This document shows positions 1 through 7,353 of a DNA stretch of 64,000 nucleotides, one piece after another. Every line of letters starts with the position of its first letter. Position 1 is the first letter of the stretch. Origin of the DNA: an uncultured Rickettsiales bacterium. Lineage in GTDB: Bacteria > Pseudomonadota > Alphaproteobacteria > Rs-D84. The stretch spans positions 44,699 to 108,698 of the forward strand of contig URSJ01000002.1 in the NCBI GenBank assembly GCA_900550495.1. Direction: 5' to 3'. Under the pieces are notes generated by a model. The model did not search any database, was not told where the DNA came from, and saw only the letters and a list, made by a program, of their open reading frames with translations. Position numbers and translations under genes: made by a program.

Positions 1-1622
1 ACCAATCGGTCAATACCGAACGCACACCCACCGTGCGGTGGCGCACCGTATTGGAACGCGGTATACATTCCACCGAACTTTTCTTTAACCGTTTCTTCGT
101 CGTATCCCGTAATGTCAAAACATTTAACCATAATCTCTGGATTAAAGTTACGCAAACCACCACTGCAAATTTCGGCACCATTTAATACCATGTCAAACTG
201 AGCTGCCTTGATTGACAATGGGTCGCGTGTATTCAATTCGTCCAATGTCGCCATCGGGAACGAGAACGGATTATGTGTAAACGCGATTCCTGTCGGTGAT
301 TCTGGGTCTGCTTCAAAGAATGGGAATTCTTCTATCCAGCACAGACGGAAATCATTTGGGTCAATCAAGCCTAAATCTTCGCCCAATTTATTGCGCAATT
401 TGCCCGCCGCCTTGGCTGCATTATCTGCCACGTCACAGACAAAGAACAACGATGCGTTGTCGCCCGCGATTTCATGCAGTTTTGCGATACGGTCTGCGTC
501 CAGTTTCTTGGCAACGGGGCCTTTGGCCTCGCCCGCAAAGACGATATAACCCAGTCCGCCCAAGCCTAATTCCTTGACCGCATAATCACCTAGTTTGTCA
601 AACCAACTACGTGATTTATCCGCCGAATTCGGTGCCGGAATCGCGCGAACAACTGCGCCGCCTTCAATCGCATTTGCAAAGATTCCAAAATCAGACCCAC
701 GGAAAATGTCCGTCACATCAGATATGATAATCGGATTGCGCAAATCTGGTTTATCCGAACCATATTTCAACATCGCTTCATCAAATGGGATATGCGGAAT
801 ATCCGGACATACATTTGCACCTGGGACGAATTCGCGAATAATCGCCGGCATCAATTCATTACCCACCGCCTGAATATCCGGCAAATCAACAAACGACATT
901 TCCATATCCAACTGGTAAAATTCCAGCAAACGGTCTGCACGCAAATCTTCGTCACGGAAACACGGCGCAATTTGGAAATAGCGGTCAAATCCGGAAATCT
1001 GAATCAACTGTTTAAACTGTTGCGGTGCCTGGGGCAATGCATAGAACATACCGTGATGATTACGTGACGGCACGATAAAGTCACGTGCACCTTCTGGACT
1101 GGATACGGTCAAAATCGGCGTCTGGAATTCAGAAAATCCCATTTCCCACATTTTGTCGCGCATAAATTTAATCATACGATTGCGGAACAAAATATTTTGG
1201 TGCAATGATTCACGACGCAAATCAATATAGCGGTATTTTAAACGCAAATCTTCGGCCACAGTATCATCATCGCCAAACACCTGGAACGGCAAAACATTTG
1301 CACTGGTCAACACGTCCCATTTTGTGGCCTGAATTTCAATGGCGCCGGTTGGAATTTTATCATTGACCGCAGACGCGTCACGCGCAACAACCGTGCCAGT
1401 AATTTGAATCACAGATTCTGGACGCACGCGTTCCAGTGCCTCGTCCCCACCGTCAAACACACACTGGGTAATTCCATAATTATCGCGCAGGTCAATAAAC
1501 AGCAATGACCCGTGGTCACGCTTGCGATGAACCCAGCCCGACAGCACAACAGTTTGCCCGACATTGGACGCATTTAATTCGCCACACGTATGCGTTCTGT
1601 ATTTAGATTTTAATGATACCAT
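1..1622 (-). CDS. aspS: aspartyl-tRNA synthetase, C-terminus cut by window edge
   Basis: Charges tRNA-Asp with aspartate in the cytoplasm (class II synthetase). The reading frame starts at an ATG at 1622, with AAGGGA 6 bases upstream, and runs off the left edge after about 540 residues, so only the last few dozen residues are missing. Seen: an N-terminal OB-fold anticodon domain (first 105 residues), class II motif 2 with CFRDEDLRADR near residue 220, and motif 3 (GGCAFGIDRL) near residue 534 at the very edge. The stretch usually read as QPEFTQID after motif 2 is LLEFYQLD here, a variant at a position near the aspartate pocket. The gene follows a T-box-like leader and appears to be transcribed alone. 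Confidence 0.97.
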   Translation of the reverse strand, partial: MVSLKSKYRTHTCGELNASNVGQTVVLSGWVHRKRDHGSLLFIDLRDNYGITQCVFDGGDEALERVRPESVIQITGTVVARDASAVNDKIPTGAIEIQATKWDVLTSANVLPFQVFGDDDTVAEDLRLKYRYIDLRRESLHQNILFRNRMIKFMRDKMWEMGFSEFQTPILTVSSPEGARDFIVPSRNHHGMFYALPQAPQQFKQLIQISGFDRYFQIAPCFRDEDLRADRLLEFYQLDMEMSFVDLPDIQAVGNELMPAIIREFVPGANVCPDIPHIPFDEAMLKYGSDKPDLRNPIIISDVTDIFRGSDFGIFANAIEGGAVVRAIPAPNSADKSRSWFDKLGDYAVKELGLGGLGYIVFAGEAKGPVAKKLDADRIAKLHEIAGDNASLFFVCDVADNAAKAAGKLRNKLGEDLGLIDPNDFRLCWIEEFPFFEADPESPTGIAFTHNPFSFPMATLDELNTRDPLSIKAAQFDMVLNGAEICSGGLRNFNPEIMVKCFDITGYDEETVKEKFGGMYTAFQYGAPPHGGCAFGIDRL

Positions 1623-1802
1623 TTTGGTCCCTTTTTGTTTTATTCCCCAGGTGCCAAAATAATGATTGATTGAATTCGGCACCCAAATGATTTTCACAGG
1701 GGCGCGGAATCCGCGCGGTGCCACCCTGAATTTATATCTTTGCCCGGGTTTTGATTATTCCGTGGTTGTCAGTCACATCAACACAATCGCGCCCATAAAA
1801 AT
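1623..1802 (-). promoter_or_regulatory. T-box riboswitch leader of aspS, tRNA-Asp type
   Basis: The minus strand carries AGGGTGGCACCGCG (1727-1714), an exact match to the T-box core. It folds as the canonical antiterminator: CAGGG (1728-1724) pairs with CCCTG (1701-1697), a 7-base bulge TGGCACC lies at 1723-1717, then GCGCGG (1716-1711) pairs with CCGCGC (1707-1702). The bulge base opposite the discriminator is C, which fits tRNA-Asp (G73, GCCA end). An upstream hairpin (about 1790-1745) exposes GAC triplets (1774-1772 and 1770-1768), the Asp codon. There is no U-tract before the start codon. GGTGCC (from 1684) can pair with GGCACC (about 1650), and CCCT of the T-box could pair with the AGGG of the ribosome-binding site, so translational control is likelier than transcription termination. 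A TATAAT -10 element lies at 1814-1809. Confidence 0.85.
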
Positions 1803-1808
1803 TCAGCA

Positions 1809-1830
1809 ATTATAAGATACACATCTTATA
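1809..1830 (-). promoter_or_regulatory. aspS leader -10 element inside a 20-bp palindrome
   Basis: TATAAT reads on the minus strand at 1814-1809. It overlaps a perfect inverted repeat TATAAGAT-GTGT-ATCTTATA (1830-1811). No convincing -35 hexamer lies at the right spacing, so an activator or repressor bound at the palindrome is possible but unproven. Confidence 0.45.
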
Positions 1831-1896
1831 TCTAATCTAATTACTGACGTAAATACTATAATGAAACTATACAAAAAGCAAGAATTATTAGTGATA

Positions 1897-2922
1897 TTAA
1901 ACTAAACCGCACCTTTTTAGATGTTCGTAGGCCCTTTCTATATCAACTTTAGACATAATAGCTTTTTTTCTATCATTCCACGAATGAACATAATCCGCAA
2001 CATCATCTTCTGATTTTATGTTTTCATGAGTACAAACCCAATGAACCGTACCCAATAATTCCATTCCGAATGTGGTTTCATAACCATAAATTATCTTTTT
2101 TACTTTATCGACAGCATTAGAAAGATTAGGTCTTTGACTTATATATTTATTAACCTCTTCCAAAGCACCAGGAACAACATCAATATGGTGACGCTCATGT
2201 CCATCACCTATACCGGTAAGATAAGTTCCAGACATATCATATAACGCATTATTCAACTGAGGGAAATACGGACCATAGGTATGTTTTATATAACGATTTA
2301 TTATATCCTGTCTATCAAGAACCAACCCTATAAAATAAGTCAGTTTCTGTGCTTCGATATTTCCAAGCTCGTACATTCTGTCCATAGCTGTATTATAGAT
2401 GTAAACACACTTTATAAAAACCGCACGAAAATCATTTAACGAAACCTTTGTTGCGTGTTTTATTTCATTAAATCTTACACCAGGTTCAAAAACCAATACT
2501 TCGGCATCAACATCCGCTAAGTATTTAATAATTATTTTTTTTACATCTATCCAATCTAATCCACCATTTCCTGCCCCTAGCGGCGGAATGGCAATTGACT
2601 TTATCTTATACTCCATCAAAACACGTTTTAAATCCATCAAACCTTTCTCTATATAGTCCACATCGGATTTTCCACGCCAATGCTTCTTTGTAGGAAAATT
2701 TATGATATAATTAGGTTTCAATAGACCATTTTTTGTCACAAACATTTTTCCTGTAACCACCATACCTAAATTACAAGCACGCTTATATAATTTGTAATTT
2801 TCTGGATACTTTTCACGAAATTGCAGGGCAATCCCTTTACCCATAATACCAACACAATTGACGGTATTCACAACCGCCTCAACATCCGCTTTAAAAATAT
2901 CACCATTTTGTATAAATTTCAT
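1897..2922 (-). CDS. darG: DarG antitoxin, macro-domain DNA ADP-ribosylglycohydrolase
   Basis: Reverses the DNA ADP-ribosylation made by DarT and binds the toxin. Residues 1-150 form a macro domain that opens MKFIQNGDIF, with the ligand-binding stretches VNTVNCVGIMGKGIA (about 17-31) and PPLGAGNGGLDW (about 112-123). Residues 165-341 match the DarG C-terminal toxin-binding domain, with the typical HTYGPYFPQLN and GIGDG stretches. I placed the start at the ATG that overlaps the darT stop (TGATG, 1-base overlap); the four upstream residues open with TTG and have no ribosome site. Toxin before antitoxin in one transcript is the usual darTG order. The DNA is more A+T-rich than the housekeeping genes around it, consistent with acquisition. 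Confidence 0.92.
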   Translation of the reverse strand: MKFIQNGDIFKADVEAVVNTVNCVGIMGKGIALQFREKYPENYKLYKRACNLGMVVTGKMFVTKNGLLKPNYIINFPTKKHWRGKSDVDYIEKGLMDLKRVLMEYKIKSIAIPPLGAGNGGLDWIDVKKIIIKYLADVDAEVLVFEPGVRFNEIKHATKVSLNDFRAVFIKCVYIYNTAMDRMYELGNIEAQKLTYFIGLVLDRQDIINRYIKHTYGPYFPQLNNALYDMSGTYLTGIGDGHERHHIDVVPGALEEVNKYISQRPNLSNAVDKVKKIIYGYETTFGMELLGTVHWVCTHENIKSEDDVADYVHSWNDRKKAIMSKVDIERAYEHLKRCGLV

Positions 2923-3611
2923 CAAAAATACCAATCTGATCTTATCTCTATTGTAATATTTATGCCATGACCGTGCAATAAATTTTCTACAAGCTCTTTC
3001 TTTTCTTGGTTTTTAACTACAATCATACAGATTTTATCAATAGGAACTTGCGAAAGCACCAAAAATTCTGCCAATCTTGCTTCCTTGCGTTTCACATACC
3101 TCGGATCCATATCATTATTCAGAAAATATTTACAATAGCCACAAAAAGGAGAACTCGGTTTGGGGAAATGAGGTTCTCCGCAAATTAAATCCCAGCACAC
3201 TTTATCCAGCTTTGTTAACTCATTATAAAAACTAGCATATGTAACTATAGCTTGATAATCAGTAAATACAAATTGCAGATCCCTAAGATTATCCACGGAA
3301 GATACAAGATATACAAAATTATCCTGATCAGTTTCTTCAGCTTCTGGAACATTATTATGAGTAATAGAATATAGCATAGGCGATCTCGGAGCAAAATAAA
3401 ACGGGACATAGTCATGCAATGTCTTTCCTGTCTCCCCAACAAAAGTTACGGCTCGTTTACGCTGAATATTATCACAAGCTATATTAACTGACTTAACATT
3501 TTCAAGACGTAATACATTCTTTGCCTTTATCGCACCTGAGACAAAAATACTTTCTAAATTTCCAAACGCCGTGAAGTGAAACAAAAAAATAGGGTTAGGA
3601 ATAAACGCCAC
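2922..3611 (-). CDS. darT: DarT toxin, DNA ADP-ribosyltransferase
   Basis: Uses NAD+ to attach ADP-ribose to a thymidine (DarT1/2 family; some members modify guanosine) in single-stranded DNA, blocking replication. Seen: an N-terminal PIFLFHFTAFGNL segment (NAD-pocket His), the family signature DYVPFYFAPRSPMLY near residue 75, and EARLAEFLV near residue 182, whose Glu corresponds to the catalytic glutamate. A CGYCKY pair sits just before it. The longest frame opens with a GTG at 3632, but GGAGG (3623-3619) lies inside that frame, exactly 7 bases before a second GTG at 3611, so I start there (229 residues). It is followed by darG with a 1-base overlap. Confident from both the motifs and the partner. 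Confidence 0.92.
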   Translation of the reverse strand: MAFIPNPIFLFHFTAFGNLESIFVSGAIKAKNVLRLENVKSVNIACDNIQRKRAVTFVGETGKTLHDYVPFYFAPRSPMLYSITHNNVPEAEETDQDNFVYLVSSVDNLRDLQFVFTDYQAIVTYASFYNELTKLDKVCWDLICGEPHFPKPSSPFCGYCKYFLNNDMDPRYVKRKEARLAEFLVLSQVPIDKICMIVVKNQEKKELVENLLHGHGINITIEIRSDWYF

Positions 3612-3732
3612 AACAGCACCTCCAATCTGCACCTAAATACTAACATATAATTTACAAAAATCAATAAACTGATTGCTTTTTTAAGCAAATTTGCTTACTA
3701 TGAAACCGTTATCAATTTTAAGGACAAATAAA

Positions 3733-4170
3733 ATGAAAAAACTCGTTTTCTTATTTTCTGTAATAATTCTGTGCTCATGCGTTCAACCTGTGCAATACCC
3801 ATACACAGGCACAAAAACAGTTACTGGCCAGGGCGGTTTTTTACAAACATTTGTTCCTGCAGAAAATATAGGACATTCCATATTTGAAGATAGTCACAAC
3901 TATGAATATGATGGGGTTGCCTTCTTTGTTTCTGGCTTGCCTGTCGGTGAAAAATGCACATTAAAGGGATACATTGCCGGGTCTAATCCCATACAAATTG
4001 CTAAACACGCACTAAAAATGAACGCTAATGTTGCGACAAAATCAACCGTTCGTTTTCCAATAAGCTTTGACACCGGTGGTCAATTAGATGGCGTTGGAAC
4101 CGCCGATGATTGGTATAATGCATACGGCAGCAAAGTTGCCAAAGGCTACAACATATTTGAATGCAAATAA
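3733..4170 (+). CDS. small lipoprotein of unknown function
   Basis: A 145-residue exported protein. MKKLVFLFSVIILCSC is a signal peptide ending in a C-S-C lipobox, so the mature chain should be lipid-anchored. The rest (a Gly-rich segment, a YEYDGVAFFVSGLPVGEKCTLKG middle part containing a Cys, and a final ECK) suggests a small beta domain with one disulfide. I recognise no family. The start at 3733 was chosen over an in-frame ATG at 3691 because AAGGA sits just upstream and the signal peptide begins there. It is followed 11 bases later by another envelope protein and is divergent from darTG. Confidence 0.75.
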   Translation: MKKLVFLFSVIILCSCVQPVQYPYTGTKTVTGQGGFLQTFVPAENIGHSIFEDSHNYEYDGVAFFVSGLPVGEKCTLKGYIAGSNPIQIAKHALKMNANVATKSTVRFPISFDTGGQLDGVGTADDWYNAYGSKVAKGYNIFECK

Positions 4171-4181
4171 AGACGCTCAAA

Positions 4182-4865
4182 ATGAAACGTTATTTCCTGT
4201 TTATAACCATAGTTTCCGCCATATACGCCGTAATAAAGATGTTGTTTTTCACTCCCGACACAATTGCGAAAGTCATGGTTGTTGACCACTATCAACACAT
4301 TACGGAAATAGAACACTTTGTAAACTGGGACATAGATGCAGTATCTGTATCAACTGCAAATATCTCACAATCACAACGTCTACAGTACAATAAATTGATG
4401 TCCGACCCAAAATATAGAAAAATTGCACAAAACGCATTTACACAAGATGCAAATACGTTTTATCATAAAAGCAGCGGTCAACAATTCCAAAACACTTTCC
4501 GTCGTTTGCTTGCCACGCCTTTTGATAGAAATATAAATTTAGCGATAAATTTGGCACGAGTGGAAAAATATGCTCCCACAAGTAAAAAGTATATCAATGC
4601 ACATATTGAACTGGAGGACCAATGGAAAAATCTGGTTTATACTGCAAAAGTACTACCCCAAGGAAATCCACAAGATTACAAATCACTCAGCGCAATAACG
4701 GCAAATGGACTTTATTCTTTTGTTGAATCATTTATTATTGGAACTTTCACGTGTGGACTAGGTACAATTGCAATTTTAGGAATGGACTTTTATAGCCGTC
4801 CAAAACTAAACCGCATCATACGGCACATATTCACCACAAATGATTTTACTCTATCAGCTTATTGA
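4182..4865 (+). CDS. membrane protein of unknown function
   Basis: About 227 residues, no family recognised. The N-terminus (MKRYFLFITIVSAIYAVIKM) is one membrane segment, the middle (about 35-180) is soluble and helical with many Gln, Asn and Lys, and a second hydrophobic segment (SFIIGTFTCGLGTIAILGM) lies near residues 188-206. The topology is therefore two membrane segments around a roughly 150-residue domain facing one side of the membrane. The start at 4182 follows the stop of the lipoprotein gene by 11 bases; an upstream ATG at 4161 would overlap that gene. Probably co-transcribed with the lipoprotein. Confidence 0.65.
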   Translation: MKRYFLFITIVSAIYAVIKMLFFTPDTIAKVMVVDHYQHITEIEHFVNWDIDAVSVSTANISQSQRLQYNKLMSDPKYRKIAQNAFTQDANTFYHKSSGQQFQNTFRRLLATPFDRNINLAINLARVEKYAPTSKKYINAHIELEDQWKNLVYTAKVLPQGNPQDYKSLSAITANGLYSFVESFIIGTFTCGLGTIAILGMDFYSRPKLNRIIRHIFTTNDFTLSAY

Positions 4866-4903
4866 ACTAATTAAAACCAAACGCAAAGTAGATGGTGCAT
4901 TTC

Positions 4904-4977
4904 TGGTGCCCTAAGCAAGAATCGGACTTGCGACTCGTCCTTACCAAGGACGTGTTTTACCACTAGACTATTAGGGC
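4904..4977 (-). tRNA. tRNA-Thr (anticodon GGT)
   Basis: Cloverleaf on the minus strand: acceptor GCCCTAA/TTAGGGC with A73 and an encoded CCA, anticodon stem CGTCC/GGACG around the loop TTGGTAA (anticodon GGT), T arm GCAAG/CTTGC. It is 74 bases long. The D arm (GTCTAGTGGTAAAAC) looks more like a glycine or glutamine tRNA than a usual threonine one, but the anticodon is clear. Confidence 0.93.
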
Positions 4978-4996
4978 GATTTACTATTGCCCGGCA

Positions 4997-5024
4997 ATTA
5001 TACGGTATTGCACATAAAAATCAA
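4997..5024 (-). promoter_or_regulatory. sigma-70-type promoter of tRNA-Thr(GGT)
   Basis: Minus strand TTGATT (5024-5019), a 16-base spacer, then TATAAT (5002-4997), 20 bases upstream of the tRNA 5' end. Confidence 0.75.
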
Positions 5025-5062
5025 GAATAAAAAATGCCCGCATACTGCCAAGTAGAAATCCC

Positions 5063-5106
5063 GCACACTGTGCCGTATTTGCGCAAATTCGCCGTTGGCG
5101 ACCGGC
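5063..5106 (+). repeat. 44-bp repeat, copy A
   Basis: Matches 6296-6339 in the same orientation at 40 of 44 positions. The shared right-hand part runs TGCGCAAATTCGCC then GTTGGCGACCGGC. The two copies flank galE. No reading frame or tRNA explains it. Confidence 0.8.
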
Positions 5107-5236
5107 ATATTTCTATAACACCTAGAATATTGTCGAACAATTGGCATTTGTTCATCTTACAATAACGAAACAAATTGTTAAAGAGTATTGATAAAAAAAC
5201 AAAATAAGATACCATGATAATGGAAAAGGAGTTTTT

Positions 5237-6235
5237 ATGAATATCTTGATTACCGGTGCAACAGGATTTATCGCATCACATACCATCGTGGAATTACAAC
5301 AAAAAGGACATAATATAATTGGTATAGACAATCTATCTAATTCATCAATTGATACAGTTGATAAAATAGCACAAATAACCGGGAAAAAAATAGACTTTTA
5401 CAAGGTTGATATTTGCGATTACAACAAACTTAAAACAACATTGACCGATAAACATATTGATTGCTGTATACATTTTGCAGGGTTAAAAGCCGTTGGCGAG
5501 TCCGTGGCCAAACCAATTGAATACTATGACAACAACATCGGTGGAACAATCTCGTTATTGAAAGTATTACAAGCCGTCGGCTGCCACAACCTTATTTTTT
5601 CATCAAGTGCAACAATATATGGCACCCCAGCATTCGTGCCTATCACAGAAGAATGTCCAAAGGGTATATGCACAAATCCATACGGTTGGACTAAATCAAT
5701 GATAGAACAAATATTGCTGGATAAACAAAATGCAAATCCGGACTGGAATATTGTTATCTTGCGGTATTTTAACCCAATTGGCGCACACCCAAGTGGTATC
5801 ATAGGCGAAAACCCAAATGGCATACCAAACAACCTTATGCCATACATAACCCAGGTCGCCTGTGGCAAACGTGAAAAATTGTTCGTATACGGGAATGATT
5901 ATGATACACCAGATGGCACAGGGGTGCGTGATTATATCCACGTTGTTGACTTGGCACGCGGACACGTAAAAGCATTAACTGCGATAAACAATAACTGTGG
6001 TGCCGAAATATTTAACCTGGGCACTGGACATGGATACTCTGTGCTAGACGTTGTTAGCACCTTTGAACGGGTAAACAATATTAAAATACCATATGAAATA
6101 GTGGCACGTCGTCCCGGGGACATCGCATCATGCTATGCAGCCCCAACAAAAGCAGAAAGAATACTGGGCTGGCATGCAGAATTTAGTCTAGATGATATGT
6201 GCAAAGACGCTTGGAACTATCAACAAAACAATTAA
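5237..6235 (+). CDS. galE: UDP-glucose 4-epimerase
   Basis: Interconverts UDP-glucose and UDP-galactose with bound NAD+, supplying galactose for surface glycans. The 332-residue length fits the family. It opens MNILITGATGFIASH (Rossmann glycine loop), has the catalytic SSSATIYG segment (Ser124) and Y149-G-W-T-K153, and GVRDYIHVVDLA and PGD-A stretches near the C-terminus typical of GalE. AAAAGGAG precedes the ATG at good spacing. The gene stands alone between two copies of a 44-bp repeat and ends in a strong terminator, so it may be a single-gene cassette. Confidence 0.96.
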   Translation: MNILITGATGFIASHTIVELQQKGHNIIGIDNLSNSSIDTVDKIAQITGKKIDFYKVDICDYNKLKTTLTDKHIDCCIHFAGLKAVGESVAKPIEYYDNNIGGTISLLKVLQAVGCHNLIFSSSATIYGTPAFVPITEECPKGICTNPYGWTKSMIEQILLDKQNANPDWNIVILRYFNPIGAHPSGIIGENPNGIPNNLMPYITQVACGKREKLFVYGNDYDTPDGTGVRDYIHVVDLARGHVKALTAINNNCGAEIFNLGTGHGYSVLDVVSTFERVNNIKIPYEIVARRPGDIASCYAAPTKAERILGWHAEFSLDDMCKDAWNYQQNN

Positions 6236-6263
6236 AAAACACCGGTAAATACCGGTGTTTTTT
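6234..6263 (+). terminator. galE terminator
   Basis: AAAAACACCGGTA pairs with TACCGGTGTTTTT around a 2-base loop, followed by a T run. It directly follows the galE stop. It is one of at least five ACACCGG-type terminators in the window. Confidence 0.9.
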
Positions 6264-6276
6264 AAGAAAATTCGTG

Positions 6277-6291
6277 TAGCGGGAGAGGGAA
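6277..6291 (-). repeat. duplicate of the tRNA-Met 3' end
   Basis: GTAGCGGGAGAGGGA here is identical to 6451-6465, the 3' acceptor and T-arm part of the tRNA-Met gene, 174 bases away. This resembles the second attachment site left when an element integrates at a tRNA 3' end; the interval between is only about 160 bases. Confidence 0.55.
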
Positions 6292-6295
6292 TTCG

Positions 6296-6339
6296 GCACG
6301 TTGTGCCGCATCTGCGCAAATTCGCCGTTGGCGACCGGC
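6296..6339 (+). repeat. 44-bp repeat, copy B
   Basis: Second copy of the repeat at 5063-5106, four substitutions. It starts 4 bases after the tRNA-Met fragment. Confidence 0.8.
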
Positions 6340-6365
6340 GTCCCCGTCCGCCTATTTGCTTGATT

Positions 6366-6387
6366 GAACCCCCTGCCCCGGGGGTTC
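6366..6387. repeat. perfect GC-rich hairpin
   Basis: GAACCCCC and GGGGGTTC are perfect 8-base arms around TGCCCC. No T run follows on either strand, so it is not an obvious terminator. Confidence 0.6.
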
Positions 6388-6409
6388 TGCGTCCCTGGTG
6401 TCACAATTA

Positions 6410-6451
6410 CCAAAAATTAAACCCCGATACAAATCGGGGTTGAATTTTTGG
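6410..6451 (-). terminator. tRNA-Met terminator, long near-perfect palindrome
   Basis: CCAAAAATT-a-AACCCCGAT, loop ACAA, ATCGGGGTT-g-AATTTTTGG. Read on the minus strand it lies immediately after the tRNA and is followed by TTTAATTTTT. The outer arm overlaps the encoded CCA end of the tRNA. Confidence 0.75.
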
Positions 6452-6525
6452 TAGCGGGAGAGGGACTTGAACCCCCGACACGTGGATTATGATTCCACTG
6501 CTCTAACCAGCTGAGCTATCCCGCC
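6449..6525 (-). tRNA. tRNA-Met (anticodon CAT, elongator)
   Basis: A 77-base cloverleaf: GGCGGGA/TCCCGCT acceptor with G1-U72, A73 and an encoded CCA; anticodon stem GTGGA/TCCAC around ATCATAA (CAT); T arm GGGGG with the loop TTCAAGT and CCCTC. The GTCGGGGGTTCAAGTCCC block matches what I remember of alphaproteobacterial elongator tRNA-Met. A lysidine-modified tRNA-Ile2 also has CAT and cannot be fully excluded. Promoter TTGCAA (6563-6558), 16 bases, TATAAT (6541-6536). Confidence 0.88.
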
Positions 6526-6667
6526 AATGCGACGCATTATAACAGACTTTTTCCTGATTGCAAGAAACAAATTATACTGCACAGACACCAGGAAATAGTT
6601 CTCCTTGTAAAATCATTATATTTTTTAATAAATTCATTTGAATAGTGGCCAAAAATAGTGTATCATT

Positions 6668-7231
6668 ATGCGCATGAAAAAAATCGCATTATTTTTATCT
6701 GGATTACTGTTTGCGACCGGTTCTATGGCCGCCGATAACCCATTTACCGGCAAATATGAAAATCAAATTGCATTTCATTTTGGCCAGGGCATAGACAGCG
6801 GTTTCTTGGTTCCGCCACCTGCGCGTCCGGTGCCGTTTTATATGTTGCACGTCCAATATTCACAACCGACGACTTTCTTTCGCGTTCCTGCGCGCCAGTC
6901 ATTAAACATCGGTCAGACGTTGGGGTTTGGTAAAAAATACGGCTGGAATTGGGAAAAATACACAATTCCAATGGTGTTTATCAGCGAAGACGTTGTGTTA
7001 TTCAGTGGTAAAAAATGGTATTATTCCAATGGCATTGGCGTCGGCCTGCAGGCGCAACAGAACGAACGTCTGGGGGCAAAGTTATTATTTCAATGGAAAA
7101 TGATTGGCGGATATAAATTAAACGACCGCACAAACATTGAATTATTTATGCAGCATTTTTCTAATGCCAACACCGCCAAGGCCAATTATTCATACGCATT
7201 TTACGGCCTGGGGGTTACATATAATTTCTGA
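6668..7231 (+). CDS. PagL-like outer-membrane lipid A deacylase-related barrel protein
   Basis: A 187-residue exported protein: signal peptide MRMKKIALFLSGLLFATGSMA, then a chain of alternating hydrophobic strands ending in ...FYGLGVTYNF, the aromatic C-terminus of an outer-membrane barrel. MQHFSNA near residue 166 matches the PagL His-x-Ser-Asn-Ala motif, whose His and Ser are catalytic in removal of a 3-O acyl chain from lipid A. The Glu of the PagL triad, expected about 12 residues after the Ser, is not there (Ala), so the protein may be inactive, use another acid, or be a relative with another role. Two Met codons (6668, 6674) are possible starts. It is monocistronic, with a terminator after it. 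Confidence 0.6.
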   Translation: MRMKKIALFLSGLLFATGSMAADNPFTGKYENQIAFHFGQGIDSGFLVPPPARPVPFYMLHVQYSQPTTFFRVPARQSLNIGQTLGFGKKYGWNWEKYTIPMVFISEDVVLFSGKKWYYSNGIGVGLQAQQNERLGAKLLFQWKMIGGYKLNDRTNIELFMQHFSNANTAKANYSYAFYGLGVTYNF

Positions 7232-7260
7232 GAGCATAGATAATAGAGCACAGATAAAAA

Positions 7261-7288
7261 AAACACCAGCAAATGCCGGTGGTTTTTA
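7261..7288 (+). terminator. terminator after the PagL-like gene
   Basis: CACCAGC, loop AAAT, GCCGGTG, then GTTTTTAT; one mismatch in the stem. Same family as the galE terminator. Just before it lies a purine-rich AGAGCATAGATAATAGAGC tract (7231-7250) also seen at other operon ends. Confidence 0.75.
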
Positions 7289-7353
7289 TGGAAATTTATA
7301 CCTGTGTATGACACAATGACCAATGTCATAACACACAAACATAAGGCGAGCAC

